Assembly (NCBI RefSeq): GCF_001864835.1
Contig: NZ_MJGI01000004.1
Coordinates: forward strand, 1-64,000
Length of the DNA: 64,000 nucleotides
Reading direction: 5' to 3'
Source of the DNA: Curtobacterium sp. MCBA15_001
Lineage (GTDB): Bacteria; Actinomycetota; Actinomycetes; Actinomycetales; Microbacteriaceae
A model generated the notes under the pieces. The model was not told the DNA's origin. It did not search any database and was given only the letters and a program-made list of their open reading frames with translations. Position 1 is the stretch's first letter. Each line of letters starts with the position of its first letter. Made by a program: the position numbers and the translations under genes. Shown in pieces: positions 37,402 to 46,114 of the stretch.

Positions 37402-38324
37402 CGGTCGGCCTTGAGCAGAGCTGCACTGTAGGAGCGGAGGCTCCGGGCTGCCGCGTCCCTCGGGCCTCGTCGTGCCGCCGCGACAGCCGCTCGGGACGCC
37501 AGACCTCCCGCAACGACGACCGTCCAGAGCAGCGCACCGAACGGCAGCCGACGGAGGTCGGTGGTGTAGAACTCGCGGAGGTTCAACACCCATGCTGGGT
37601 TCGTGGACATGGAGTGCGTGCTGTCGCTGCCACCCACGAGGTGCTTCGCTCGCGATTCCGGGACGAGCCAGACATTGCGACCGGACAACCCGATTCGATG
37701 GCAGAACTCGATGTCCTCCGCGTACATGAACCAGCGCTCTGACAAGCCACGGAGTTCCCGCCAGGTCGACATCGGCACGACCAGAACTGCGCCCGTCGCC
37801 CACTCGACGCGACGAGCTGCCGTCGCTTGCGACGGCAGTAGGTAGTGACCCTCCAGCGCTCCGACCCGCCGCGCGATGCGCGAGAGTCCCGAGTAGTGCG
37901 TCAACATCCGCCAGATCGTGGGCATCCGTCCGGCGGAGACGATCCGCTGCGGTGCTGGTTGTTCGATGAACGGTGCCACGACGTCGCGGGGATGATCCGC
38001 CGAGGCGCGCATCAGGACCGCGAGGTCGACGTCGCTGATCGTGGCGTCGGGGTTGAACAGCATGAGCGTTGCGCCACGAGCCCGCTCCGATGCGCGGTTG
38101 ACGGCTCGAGCGAAACCGATGTTCTCGTCGCCCTCGATCAGGTCGATGCCGGGGTGCTTCGACCTGATGAGGTCCGGAGTGCCGTCCGTCGACGCGTTGT
38201 CGAACACGATCACCTGGGTGCGTGGTCGTGCGGCGAGCAGCGCGAGGTTCTCGGAGAGGACATGCCGGCTGTTGAAGGTCACGATCACGACCGAGAGCTC
38301 GATGTGCGTCGTCGCCTCAGCCAT
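37398..38324 (-). CDS. Glycosyltransferase family 2, rhamnosyltransferase-like
   Basis: A 308-residue GT-A enzyme: [12 protein letters not shown] (about residue 12), [10 protein letters not shown] (about 40), [18 protein letters not shown] (DxD-equivalent, about 93) and [15 protein letters not shown] (about 215), which is the ED-Y motif of bacterial rhamnosyltransferases. A C-terminal hydrophobic stretch may touch the membrane. ATG 38324 overlaps the preceding stop by 8 bases. Its proposed sugar (rhamnose or another deoxysugar) matches the presence of gmd only in a general way. Confidence 0.85.
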   Translation of the reverse strand: MAEATTHIELSVVIVTFNSRHVLSENLALLAARPRTQVIVFDNASTDGTPDLIRSKHPGIDLIEGDENIGFARAVNRASERARGATLMLFNPDATISDVDLAVLMRASADHPRDVVAPFIEQPAPQRIVSAGRMPTIWRMLTHYSGLSRIARRVGALEGHYLLPSQATAARRVEWATGAVLVVPMSTWRELRGLSERWFMYAEDIEFCHRIGLSGRNVWLVPESRAKHLVGGSDSTHSMSTNPAWVLNLREFYTTDLRRLPFGALLWTVVVAGGLASRAAVAAARRGPRDAAARSLRSYSAALLKADR

Positions 38325-39024
38325 CGCTGCTCCCAGCCGATCCGGACCGAGGACCCCGGTCGCGCGCCGGGACGCCGGCGACGATGCGGAACGGTGCAAC
38401 GTCCTTCGTCACGATCGAGCCCGCAGCGATCACCGCACCCGTTCCGATCGAGACGCCCTTGAGGATCGTTGCCCCGGCTCCGATCCAGACGTCGTCCCCG
38501 ATCGTGATGGGCTGGCGTCGTGAGCCTTGCTGCCGGATGAGCGCGTTCGGGTCGGCGAACACGTGGTCCTCGCTGATGAGGGTGACGTTGGGTCCGAGGA
38601 GGCAGTCCGCGCCGATCGTGACCCCACCCTGTCCCCAGATGAGGTTCCCGGCTCCGACCGCAGTTCGATCACCGATCAGGATGTGCTCGCCGGGCTCACT
38701 GACGACCCCGCTCCCTAGCAGACGGGCGCCGGGGCCGACGGTGACGTTCGCGCCGAGGGAGACCCCTCGCCGACAGAACGCGTCGATCACGACGCCGTCC
38801 CCGAGCGCGACGCCGGCACCGATCCGCAGACGGCCGACGTTGCGGATCTTCACGCGAGCACCTCGGAACCGAAGCCCTGCTCGCTCTGACCGGCGGGGGA
38901 GTGAGATGCCGCGGAACGCGTCGAGTCCCTTGTCCAGGACCAACCTGCCGACGACCGGTGCCGGGAGGTCTGCCGGGAGCGGACGGCCTCGAAGCCGCTC
39001 GTAGACACTGGCGATGATCTGCAT
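38317..39024 (-). CDS. Hexapeptide-repeat acyltransferase
   Basis: A 235-residue left-handed beta-helix protein with many hexapeptide turns ([76 protein letters not shown]). A histidine in ISEDHVF is a likely active-site residue. Longer N-terminal region than the one at 34416. Probably an O- or N-acetyltransferase for a repeat-unit sugar. Confidence 0.8.
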   Translation of the reverse strand: MQIIASVYERLRGRPLPADLPAPVVGRLVLDKGLDAFRGISLPRRSERAGLRFRGARVKIRNVGRLRIGAGVALGDGVVIDAFCRRGVSLGANVTVGPGARLLGSGVVSEPGEHILIGDRTAVGAGNLIWGQGGVTIGADCLLGPNVTLISEDHVFADPNALIRQQGSRRQPITIGDDVWIGAGATILKGVSIGTGAVIAAGSIVTKDVAPFRIVAGVPARDRGPRSGSAGSSDG

Positions 39025-39025
39025 G

Positions 39026-40087
39026 TCAGCTCGCTGCTGCCTCTCGAGCGGTCTCGACCAGCCGGGTCCAGCTGGTCCGTTCTGGGGGGAGTGCCGTCTG
39101 CGTCCGGCGGGCTGCGGTCAGGAGCGTCATCATCGTCCGACCGATCTCGGCGACGTCTCGAGGTGGTGCATAGGTCGCAGCCGCTCCGAGCGTCTCGCGG
39201 AACACCGGTCGGTCGCTCACCAGCACCGGCGCCCCCAAGCTGACTGCCTCGATCGGTGGCAGACCCCAACCTTCATCGAGCGACATGAAGACGAACAGCC
39301 TGCAGTGCTCGTAGAGCCAACGGAGTTGAGCGTCCGAGACCCCGCCGAGGAACTGTACCGAGCCGCTCGCCACGCTCGCGAGGACGGCCTCCGAGAGGTG
39401 TTCTTCCCGCCCTGACGCTTCGCCGACGACGATGAGTGGTCGCTCGACGGTGGCAGCACCGGAACCGACGGCCGCTTCGATCGTCGTCGCGAGGTTCTTC
39501 CGGACGTTGAGCCGGCCGACCGCCAGCAGGAAGCGGTCGGGGATCAGCCCGTCGACGGGTTCCGCTGGAGCGCGACCGGTCAGGGCCGCCGCGATGCCGA
39601 GCCCGACGGGATCGACAGCTGAGACGCCCGGGTTGTGCGCGAGGATCCGGTTGGCCTCGTTGGCCGAACTCGTCATCACCGTGGTCGCCCTCGTCAGGAG
39701 CATCGGTATCAATGAAAGGTAGAGCCGTTCCGACCGTGTGAACCACCGCGGGTTCGTCTGGAAGAGCACGTCATGGACGAAGACCGCGGACGGCACACGT
39801 TTCGAGAGCGGAGCGAAGTTCTGCGTCACGACGAGGTCCGCGCCCGAACGGCGGGCGACACGCGGCAGCGTCACGGCGTTGACCAACGGGTGCAGGCGCA
39901 GCGACGTCCCGACAACGGTCGCACTGGTGAACTCCGCTGCGACGTCGGCCACATGCTGGTCGTGGACGACCAACACGAGATCGTCTCCCGGGTGCTCCCG
40001 AAGCCACGCGGCCACCATCTCGCGCACGACCATGCGGCCGGACGGAGGGCCGTCGGGCAGCCAGAGCGCGTCGACCACGACCCTCAT
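39026..40087 (-). CDS. Glycosyltransferase family 1/4
   Basis: A 353-residue GT-B enzyme. [11 protein letters not shown] and [15 protein letters not shown] in the N-terminal domain, [20 protein letters not shown] (about residue 188) and [28 protein letters not shown] (about 265) in the donor domain; the EGWGLPPIE is the mannosyltransferase-type E-x7-E motif. ATG overlaps the stop of the upstream gene (ATGA). Confidence 0.88.
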   Translation of the reverse strand: MRVVVDALWLPDGPPSGRMVVREMVAAWLREHPGDDLVLVVHDQHVADVAAEFTSATVVGTSLRLHPLVNAVTLPRVARRSGADLVVTQNFAPLSKRVPSAVFVHDVLFQTNPRWFTRSERLYLSLIPMLLTRATTVMTSSANEANRILAHNPGVSAVDPVGLGIAAALTGRAPAEPVDGLIPDRFLLAVGRLNVRKNLATTIEAAVGSGAATVERPLIVVGEASGREEHLSEAVLASVASGSVQFLGGVSDAQLRWLYEHCRLFVFMSLDEGWGLPPIEAVSLGAPVLVSDRPVFRETLGAAATYAPPRDVAEIGRTMMTLLTAARRTQTALPPERTSWTRLVETAREAAAS

Positions 40088-41199
40088 CCGGTCGGCCCTC
40101 GACGGAGCTCCTCGAGAGCGTTCGAGTACGCAGCGCCTACGCGTTCCCACGTGTACTCCGTTCGGGCTCGAGCTCGAGCGGCCGCGCTCAACGCCTCCTG
40201 CTGATCGGCCGACGCCAACACGGCGCTGATGGCGGCGACGATGCTCCGAGCGTCGGGTTGGACGAAGACGCCGGTGTCGCCGAGTACCTCGCGGGTGTAC
40301 ACCGTGTCCCGTGCCACCGTCGGTGCTCCGGAGGCCATTGCCTGCACGAGAGCGGGATTGGTGCCGCCGACGCTGTGGCCATGGAAGTAGGCCCCCGCGT
40401 CCTCCCACAGGCGGTGGAGGTATGCATCGTCCCGGACGTGCCCGAGCCAGTGCACCCTGGGATGGGTGGCACTCAGGCGCTTCGCTGCCTCGTCGATGGG
40501 TCCGCCGTACCCTGACGAACCGACGATGACGACGTCGTGGTGTTCCGCGAGTTCCGGAGCGGCTTCGAGGAACTCCTCGATGGTGTTCTCCGGGACGAGC
40601 CGCGCAACGACGAGCACGTACCGGCGCCGTTCGAAGGGGATCGAGGATGCCGGTGCCGGTGTGAAGTCGCCGCCGTACGGGATGAAGACGCTCGCGCGGC
40701 GGTACCTGCGCTTCCAGTGGTCGCCGAGGGCGCGGGCATCCACCACGAGGCGATCGGCGAACTTGCCGGTCATCCACGCGCCTGCTCGGAAGACTGCCTT
40801 CGCGAGTGCGCCCCACTTGGCGCGTTCCCACTCGATGCCGTCGACGTTGACGATCACTCGGATGCCTCGGAGTTTCAGGAGCGGGAGCCATGGGCCGTTG
40901 GCCACGTTCATGACGAGTGCGACATCGGGCTTCTTCCACACGGCGTGCAGCACCGCGGTCAAGCCGTACGTCAGGGTGCTCGCCGACTTCCGATCCCAAC
41001 CGAAGGTCGTCACGCGACGAACGCGTGGGTCCGTGTCGGTGGTCACCGTCGTCCCCGGGCGCCCGTACACCGTGACGTCCCACCCATCGTCCGCCAAGCG
41101 CGGCGCGACATGACGGACAGCGGTCTCGAAGCCTCCGTAGTAACTGGGGTACCCCCGCGTACCGATGATCGCAACCGATCTTGCTCTCGTCTTCGCCAA
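40084..41199 (-). CDS. DUF1972-type glycosyltransferase family 4, first gene of the leftward operon
   Basis: A 371-residue GT-B enzyme. It begins with the DUF1972 signature IGTRGYPSYYGGFET; NVDGIEWERAKWG (about residue 120) follows, and the donor domain has VVARLVPENTIEEFL (about 200) and HGHSVGGTNPALVQAMASGAPTVA (about 285), typical of rhamnosyl- or fucosyltransferases of this class. TTG 41199 was chosen because GAGGGG lies five bases upstream and the family begins here; the longer frame to 41274 is not needed. Confidence 0.85.
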   Translation of the reverse strand: MAKTRARSVAIIGTRGYPSYYGGFETAVRHVAPRLADDGWDVTVYGRPGTTVTTDTDPRVRRVTTFGWDRKSASTLTYGLTAVLHAVWKKPDVALVMNVANGPWLPLLKLRGIRVIVNVDGIEWERAKWGALAKAVFRAGAWMTGKFADRLVVDARALGDHWKRRYRRASVFIPYGGDFTPAPASSIPFERRRYVLVVARLVPENTIEEFLEAAPELAEHHDVVIVGSSGYGGPIDEAAKRLSATHPRVHWLGHVRDDAYLHRLWEDAGAYFHGHSVGGTNPALVQAMASGAPTVARDTVYTREVLGDTGVFVQPDARSIVAAISAVLASADQQEALSAAARARARTEYTWERVGAAYSNALEELRRGPTG

Positions 41200-41387
41200 C
41201 GATCCCCTCGGTTCCGCGGTCCGGACAGGATCCGACCGCTCGCAGCAGGATGACCATAACGCACGCGTGCACAACCGTCTCGATGTGGCTCACCGGCTTC
41301 CGCGAAGACGTGCGCTCATCGCGCGCCCGTCGCTGCCGAGTCGTTCAGCTCACAGTCGGGCGGCTCCGCCGCACATAAGCTGAGCCC

Positions 41388-43202
41388 ATGTCGGACCTCT
41401 CCGAGACCCGCTCGACCCCTGTCCGGTCTCGGTCGAAGCGTCGCTTCGTGCTGTGGGCATGCCTGGTGATCGCACTCGTGGTCCTCGCGGCCGTGGCGTG
41501 GGTGGCCGTTCGAGGGCTCGCTGCTCGATCCGCGCTGGAGGAGTCCGTCGCAAGCGTTGAACAGCTGCGGACGCAACTGGCGAACGGCGACGTCGCGGGA
41601 GTCGATCAGACCGCTCGGCGCCTCGAGGACTCGGCGGCTCGCGCGCGCGCGATGACCGCGGATCCTGTCTGGGGTGCGTTCCAGTACACGCCGCTGCTCG
41701 GCAGCAACTTCCGTGCTGTCCGAGAGATCACGGTGGTCGTGGACGACGTGGCGACCGGTGCGGTCCGACCGGTCGCCGGTGTCGTCGGGGACATCGACAT
41801 CTCGTCGCTCGCGCCGAAGAACGGCAGAGTCGAACTCCGTCCGCTGGTGGATGCGGCACCGGCGGTGTCGAGGGCCACGAAGACGCTCCACCGAGCGGAC
41901 GAGAACGCTGACGCGATCGACACGAGCGAGACGCTCTCCGTCGTCAATGGTGCCGTCGACCAGCTCCGTTCGTCGCTCGGCGCGGTGTCGCAGCAGGCTG
42001 CGCTGGCCAACCGAGTCGTGCAACTGGCGCCGGCCATGCTCGGTGACGGCGGGACGAAGCACTACCTCGTCCTCTTCCAGAACAACGCTGAGTTGCGGGC
42101 CGGGGGCGGGATCCCCGGGGCAGTTGCGGAGGTGACCGCGAGTGACGGGGCCCTGGCACTCGGGCAACAGGCGTCGACGGCGGACTTCCCAGAGCGGATG
42201 CAGCCAGTCCTCCCACTCTCGACCGACACGCAGGGCCTCTACGGTTCCATCACGGGCGAGTACATCCAAGACGTCACCCTCACTCCGAGGTTCGAGTTGT
42301 CTGCGCGGCTCGCGCGGGAGATGTGGAAGCAGCAGTACGGGACAGAAGTCGACGGCGTCGTCGCAATCGATCCGGTGACGCTCGGCTACATCCTTCGTGC
42401 GACCGGCCCGGTGTCACTCGCAACGGGTGATCAACTCACCGCGGACAACGCCGTGCCCCTCCTCTTGAGCGAGGCGTACGCGAAGTACCAGGATCCTCGT
42501 GTCCAGGACGCGTTCTTCGCTTCCGCCGCGAGTGCGGTGTTCGCCAAGGTATCGTCCGGCGGCTTCGACCCGACCGCGCTCATCGAGGCACTGACCACGG
42601 CCGCGAGCGAGGACCGGCTTCGCCTGTGGAGCGCGGACAGCGGCCAGCAGTCCCTGATCAGTGGAACAGCGGTCGCCGGGGACCTCCTGAAGAGCGACCG
42701 CACCACACAGCGGTTCGGCGTCTACCTGAATGACGCGACGGGCGCGAAGATGGACTACTACCTCCAGAAAGCGGTGTCCGTCGGGAGTTCCGTCTGCCGC
42801 AACGACGGTCGACCGACCTGGGTCGTCGAGGTGACGCTGGAGAACTCGGCGCCGGCGGACGCGGGTGCCACGCTGCCCGACTACGTGACGGGTGCCGAGA
42901 ACTTCGGCGTCCCGCGGGGGTCGGTCCGCACCAACGTCGCTGTCTACGCCCCTCCCGCAGGCGTCCTGCTCGCGTCCGTGCAGGACGGGAAGCCCGCCGC
43001 GCCCCAGACCGCTCTCGACGGCGTGTACCCGGTGACCCAGTTCCAGACACTGCTGGCGCCAGGGCAGAAGACGACGTTGCGGCTCGAGTTCCTCGGACCG
43101 GAAGACAGCGCGCGGACACCGGTCGCCGCGAGCAGCACGCCGGGGGTGCGCCAGTCGGTCACGAAGCCCCTCACCGTGGACTGCCAGAGTCCGCTCGGGT
43201 GA
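41388..43202 (+). CDS. DUF4012-domain membrane-anchored protein
   Basis: A 604-residue protein with a basic N-terminus and one membrane helix (about residues 20-43). A helical region (about 48-200) is followed by the DUF4012 core with YLVLFQNNAELRAGGGIPG (about 225-243), SITGEYIQDVTLTPRF and GVVAIDPVTLGYIL. The family is common beside actinobacterial exopolysaccharide clusters and is extracytoplasmic; role unknown. It is divergent from the glycosyltransferase operon (188-base gap). A 6-bp hairpin (43205-43220) follows the stop. Confidence 0.85.
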   Translation: MSDLSETRSTPVRSRSKRRFVLWACLVIALVVLAAVAWVAVRGLAARSALEESVASVEQLRTQLANGDVAGVDQTARRLEDSAARARAMTADPVWGAFQYTPLLGSNFRAVREITVVVDDVATGAVRPVAGVVGDIDISSLAPKNGRVELRPLVDAAPAVSRATKTLHRADENADAIDTSETLSVVNGAVDQLRSSLGAVSQQAALANRVVQLAPAMLGDGGTKHYLVLFQNNAELRAGGGIPGAVAEVTASDGALALGQQASTADFPERMQPVLPLSTDTQGLYGSITGEYIQDVTLTPRFELSARLAREMWKQQYGTEVDGVVAIDPVTLGYILRATGPVSLATGDQLTADNAVPLLLSEAYAKYQDPRVQDAFFASAASAVFAKVSSGGFDPTALIEALTTAASEDRLRLWSADSGQQSLISGTAVAGDLLKSDRTTQRFGVYLNDATGAKMDYYLQKAVSVGSSVCRNDGRPTWVVEVTLENSAPADAGATLPDYVTGAENFGVPRGSVRTNVAVYAPPAGVLLASVQDGKPAAPQTALDGVYPVTQFQTLLAPGQKTTLRLEFLGPEDSARTPVAASSTPGVRQSVTKPLTVDCQSPLG

Positions 43203-43629
43203 GCGACTCCTTGCGGAGTCCTGCGGAGGATTTGCGGTCAGACGCCGCGGTATCTGGATGAACTAGCCGTCGGCATGGCCCCACAGTGGGGGACTTCCGG
43301 CCGTCGCGGGACGCGCGGATGACTCCGCTGGAGCTCAGAAATCGGGGGCCACGAACTCGGTGAAGCGGCGGAGTTCGCCTCTGATCTGGGAAAATCTTGA
43401 TCACCTGCGCTCGTTGTCAACTCCGGAGGGACTAGACCGCCTCTTCTGCCAACACGGGAGTTCACGTGCTCGACACAAATTCCTTGCACGTGCGCTGTGA
43501 ACGTCCGCTAGGTTGAGGGAACTTCGCCAACTGCCCGTAGGGAACCATGCCGGTCGGTTGACACAACGCGAGGGGTCAGGGCTCTGGGTCTCAGGGTCTG
43601 AAGGATCAGATCACTAGGGGAACAACTTC
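43203..43629 (+). other. Intergenic region and long leader of the LAFTG protein gene
   Basis: No ORF is supported here. GACTCC/GGAGTC around TTGC (43205-43220) is a short terminator-like hairpin just after the DUF4012 stop. TTGCAC (about 43483) and TAGGTT (about 43511) could be promoter elements but the spacing is 2-3 bases too long. The last 70 bases before the next gene are rich in GGGTCT/CAGGG repeats and end with the SD AGGGGAA. Confidence 0.45.
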
Positions 43630-44172
43630 ATGAAGAAGCTCATTGCTGCGGTCGTGCTGGCTGGCGCCGCACTCATCGCGACCCCGGCTGCTGCCAACGC
43701 TGCCGGCTACGTCCCGACGTCCAACGTCTCCGTCTCCGGCAGCACCGTCGCCGGCGGCACCACCGTCATCAACTTCGGCCCGGGGTCGTTCGTCGGCAAC
43801 GAGACGGTCAACGTCTCCGTCACCGGCGCCGGCGCGGTCACCCTCGGCGCCCTGCCGACCACGACCGTCACCCGCGCGTACACGGCTTCCGCTTCGGGTG
43901 CCGTCTCGCCGCGCGTCACGCTTCCGGCCGGTGCCTCGGGCACGTACTCGCTCACCGCGACCGGCGCGACCTCGGGCAACGTCGGCACGACGGCCCTCAC
44001 GGTCCGCCCGGCTGACGCGGCCGCTGCTGCTGCCTCGGGCAACGGCACCCTCGCCTTCACCGGTGGCACCATCTCCGCCCTCGCCCTCTGGGTCGGCGGC
44101 GGCGCTGTCGTCCTCGGTGGTGGCCTGCTCGTGGTCCGCAGCTCGGTCCGTCGTCAGCGCGAGACCGTCTGA
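43630..44172 (+). CDS. Cell-wall sorted surface protein with LAFTG motif
   Basis: A 180-residue protein: a signal peptide (about residues 1-25, ending ANA|A), a Thr/Val/Gly-rich beta domain of ~100 residues, then LAFTGG (about 144), a hydrophobic helix and the RRQRE basic tail. LAxTG is the motif of class E sortases of high-GC Gram-positives, so it should be linked to the peptidoglycan. The short low-complexity body fits a spacer or structural surface protein. No sortase gene is in the window. The giant protein at 46.1 kb ends in the same motif. Confidence 0.8.
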   Translation: MKKLIAAVVLAGAALIATPAAANAAGYVPTSNVSVSGSTVAGGTTVINFGPGSFVGNETVNVSVTGAGAVTLGALPTTTVTRAYTASASGAVSPRVTLPAGASGTYSLTATGATSGNVGTTALTVRPADAAAAAASGNGTLAFTGGTISALALWVGGGAVVLGGGLLVVRSSVRRQRETV

Positions 44173-44189
44173 CCTGCACCGCACTGAAC

Positions 44190-44223
44190 GAAGCCCCCGG
44201 AGCCACACGGCTCCGGGGGCTTC
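44190..44223. terminator. Strong terminator hairpin (both directions)
   Basis: GAAGCCCCCGGAGCC and GGCTCCGGGGGCTTC are perfect 15-base arms around ACAC, followed by GTCGTT. It serves the LAFTG gene and lies just after the stop of the converging 43-residue ORF. Confidence 0.85.
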
Positions 44224-44232
44224 GTCGTTGCG

Positions 44233-44364
44233 TCACCGCGTGAGCAGTGCCAGCACCACCAGCACGACGGCAGCGACTGCCACGACGGCCAACACGACCC
44301 ACAGCCACGGCGGGGTCCGTCCAGGACGCTTCGGGGGCCGAGGCGCACGATCACGGTTGCTCAT
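44233..44364 (-). CDS. 43-residue single-pass membrane protein
   Basis: ATG 44364 to TGA 44233. A basic N-terminus (MSNRDRAPRPPKRPGR) is followed by TPPWLW and about 24 hydrophobic residues ending LLTR. This is a coherent small membrane protein with positive-inside charge. No clear SD precedes it, but the terminator directly after its stop fits a real gene. Function unknown. Confidence 0.5.
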   Translation of the reverse strand: MSNRDRAPRPPKRPGRTPPWLWVVLAVVAVAAVVLVVLALLTR

Positions 44365-44449
44365 GCCGAGGAGTGTGACGCACCCAGATGTGCGTCACGA
44401 CGACCCCCGCGTATTCCGAGATCGCAGCAGTTGTTGGACCGTGTCCAGA

Positions 44450-44636
44450 TCGCGAGTACCCCGCGCAGAGCGTGTACCCCGAATCTGCTTGGTACCGGCC
44501 CGGAAACACAGGGATCGAGGTGTCCCCCGCATTGACAGATCCCGTGAATCCACGGGAGCGCTCGTGTCACCCGGGGTGCAGGACATAGCGTTGAGCGCAT
44601 CACAACACGTACCCCGGATCGCGAAGGAGCAGCGAC
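44450..44636 (+). promoter_or_regulatory. Leader conserved with that of the paralog at 23.4 kb
   Basis: GTACCCCG occurs near 44455, 44474 and 44610. GTGAATC-N-ACGGG lies near 44545, TAGCGT about 34 bases later, and the last 30 bases (ACGTACCCCGGATCGCG, AAGGAGCA) nearly match those before 23364. The order is the same in both leaders. Confidence 0.5.
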
Positions 44637-44963
44637 ATGAGCATGACCGAGACCCACCCCGCCGTCGCCGAGGTGACCCTCGACACGGAGACCATCGAGG
44701 TCATCGCTGCCATCGAAGCCGAGGTCGTGACCGCCGCCGAACCGCAGCGTGCGCGCATCCTCTGGACCCGCCCCGACACGGGCCTGTGGGCAGCGAACTA
44801 CGGCGGCTACTACGGCGGCACGGTGGACAAGCAGGGGACCCACTACTTCGTGTCGGACACCTTCGGCCAGTACGTCGGTGACTTCAAGTCGCTGGCAGAG
44901 GCGCAGGCCAAGCTGGCTGAGCGACTCCACACCGTCCTGCCGGACGTGATCCGCCAGTACTGA
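44637..44963 (+). CDS. Small protein of unknown function, paralog of the one at 23364
   Basis: A 108-residue soluble protein: a helix (TLDTETIEVIAAIEAEVV), the core WAANYGGYYGGTVDKQG, then YFVSDTFGQYVGDFKSL and AEAQAKLAERLHTVLPDVIR. Same architecture and length as the copy at 23364. No signal or membrane helix. The duplicated gene with its leader at the far side of the polysaccharide region suggests an old duplication rather than chance. Confidence 0.8.
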   Translation: MSMTETHPAVAEVTLDTETIEVIAAIEAEVVTAAEPQRARILWTRPDTGLWAANYGGYYGGTVDKQGTHYFVSDTFGQYVGDFKSLAEAQAKLAERLHTVLPDVIRQY

Positions 44964-44990
44964 GGCCAGCACCACAGACCACCCGCACGA

Positions 44991-45908
44991 TCAACGCCCC
45001 GCCGCACTCCGGCGGGGCTTCGTCGTTCCCGGACCAGGACCAGGACCGGACGCCGGCGCAGCAGCACGGCGAGACCGCCCCAGCACCACCACCCCGACCA
45101 GCGCACCGATCACCGCCCCGCTGGTGTTCGCCAGGACGTCGTCGAGCGAGGCGAACCGCGACGGCACGAACAGCGCCTGCCCGATCTCGATCGTCGAGCT
45201 GACGACGAGCCCGGCAGCGGCTCCCGCCCACCACGCCCGGGTCCCCAGTCGCAGCACGACCAACAGCCCGAGCGGCACGAAGAACAGCACGTTGGCGGTG
45301 AACTCGAGCGCGGCGTACCCGAACCACGCGGGCAGCCCGAGGCGGTGCACGAGGTCGAGCGCACTCAGGATCTGCGGGTGCGCGCCGGCGTCGACGGGGG
45401 AGCCCCAGAAGCCGACGACCAGCACGCCGAGGCCGTAGAGCACGAGCAGCGCGGTCGCCAGCGTGCGGCTGCGACCCGTCGCGGAGACCGCGGGCGTGCG
45501 GGCAGCGGCGAGGACCAGGCACCCGAGCAGCACGCCGACGGTGCACGCGACCACGCCGGACACCCAGGTCTGCAGGGGTGTGGCTCCCTGCGCGGCGCGG
45601 ATGCTCACGACGACCAGGCAGCACGCGGCAGCCCAGGCGGTGGCCCGCCACCCGGCGACGGCGGCAGCGCCCCGACCGGCCGCAGCGACGACCGCGGGCA
45701 GCGGTACGACGATGACGGTGACGACCATGGCGGTCACGAAGCCGTCCTCGACGGACAGGAGGCCGTGCCCGGCCCCACGGAGCGCGGCGACCCCGGCACG
45801 GAACAGCGCCACGGCCCCGGTCGCCACCCCGGGCAGCGTCGCGACCACCACGGCGGCCAGCACGCCGAACCCGAGCACGGACCGCGCGGCCACGGTCCTG
45901 GTCGGCAT
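44991..45908 (-). CDS. VanZ-family membrane protein
   Basis: A 305-residue protein with about eight hydrophobic helices. The C-terminal VanZ domain has FGYAALEFTANVLFFVPLG (about residues 205-223), SSTIEIGQALFVPSRFASLDDVLANTSGAVIGA (about 240-272). VanZ-type proteins are linked to low-level glycopeptide tolerance in some bacteria, but most homologs have no known function. ATG 45908 is used; the reading up to 46004 is a frame extension. Confidence 0.82.
   Translation of the reverse strand: MPTRTVAARSVLGFGVLAAVVVATLPGVATGAVALFRAGVAALRGAGHGLLSVEDGFVTAMVVTVIVVPLPAVVAAAGRGAAAVAGWRATAWAAACCLVVVSIRAAQGATPLQTWVSGVVACTVGVLLGCLVLAAARTPAVSATGRSRTLATALLVLYGLGVLVVGFWGSPVDAGAHPQILSALDLVHRLGLPAWFGYAALEFTANVLFFVPLGLLVVLRLGTRAWWAGAAAGLVVSSTIEIGQALFVPSRFASLDDVLANTSGAVIGALVGVVVLGRSRRAAAPASGPGPGPGTTKPRRSAAGR
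44996..45018. terminator. Hairpin terminator after the ANYGGY paralog
   Basis: GCCCCGCC and GGCGGGGC flank GCACTCC, followed by TTCGTCGTT on the plus strand. It overlaps the last codons of the converging VanZ gene, so it may serve both. Confidence 0.75.
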
Positions 45909-45970
45909 GTCCACGAGGCCCGACGTTACCGTCCGTGGATGCCGCACCGCGGCTGACACCCGGACGGGGA

Positions 45971-45990
45971 GGTCCCCACTACTGGGGACC
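45971..45990. promoter_or_regulatory. GGTCCCC-N6-GGGGACC inverted repeat
   Basis: Perfect 7-base arms around ACTACT in the 206-base gap between the divergent VanZ and giant surface protein genes. Operator or 5' leader hairpin; no bound protein can be named. Confidence 0.4.
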
Positions 45991-46114
45991 GTCGATGACC
46001 CCACGAGCGCTCTGCGACCTGTCAGGATCGCGTCAGCGCGAACGGCCGTTCTCCAGTTCCCTGACCAGGACGACCGCCGCGACGCGCTCGAGCAACTCGA
46101 CCCGGAAGAGACTC

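Noticed and set aside
37398-38399. Longer start (38399) for the family 2 glycosyltransferase
   Set aside because: The extension overlaps the acyltransferase C-terminus and lacks family similarity; the start at 38324 directly precedes the GT-A fold.
43480-43516. TTGCAC and TAGGTT as a sigma-70 type promoter of the LAFTG gene
   Set aside because: Spacing of 19-20 bases is beyond the usual 16-18, so it is mentioned in the gap entry but not listed as a promoter.
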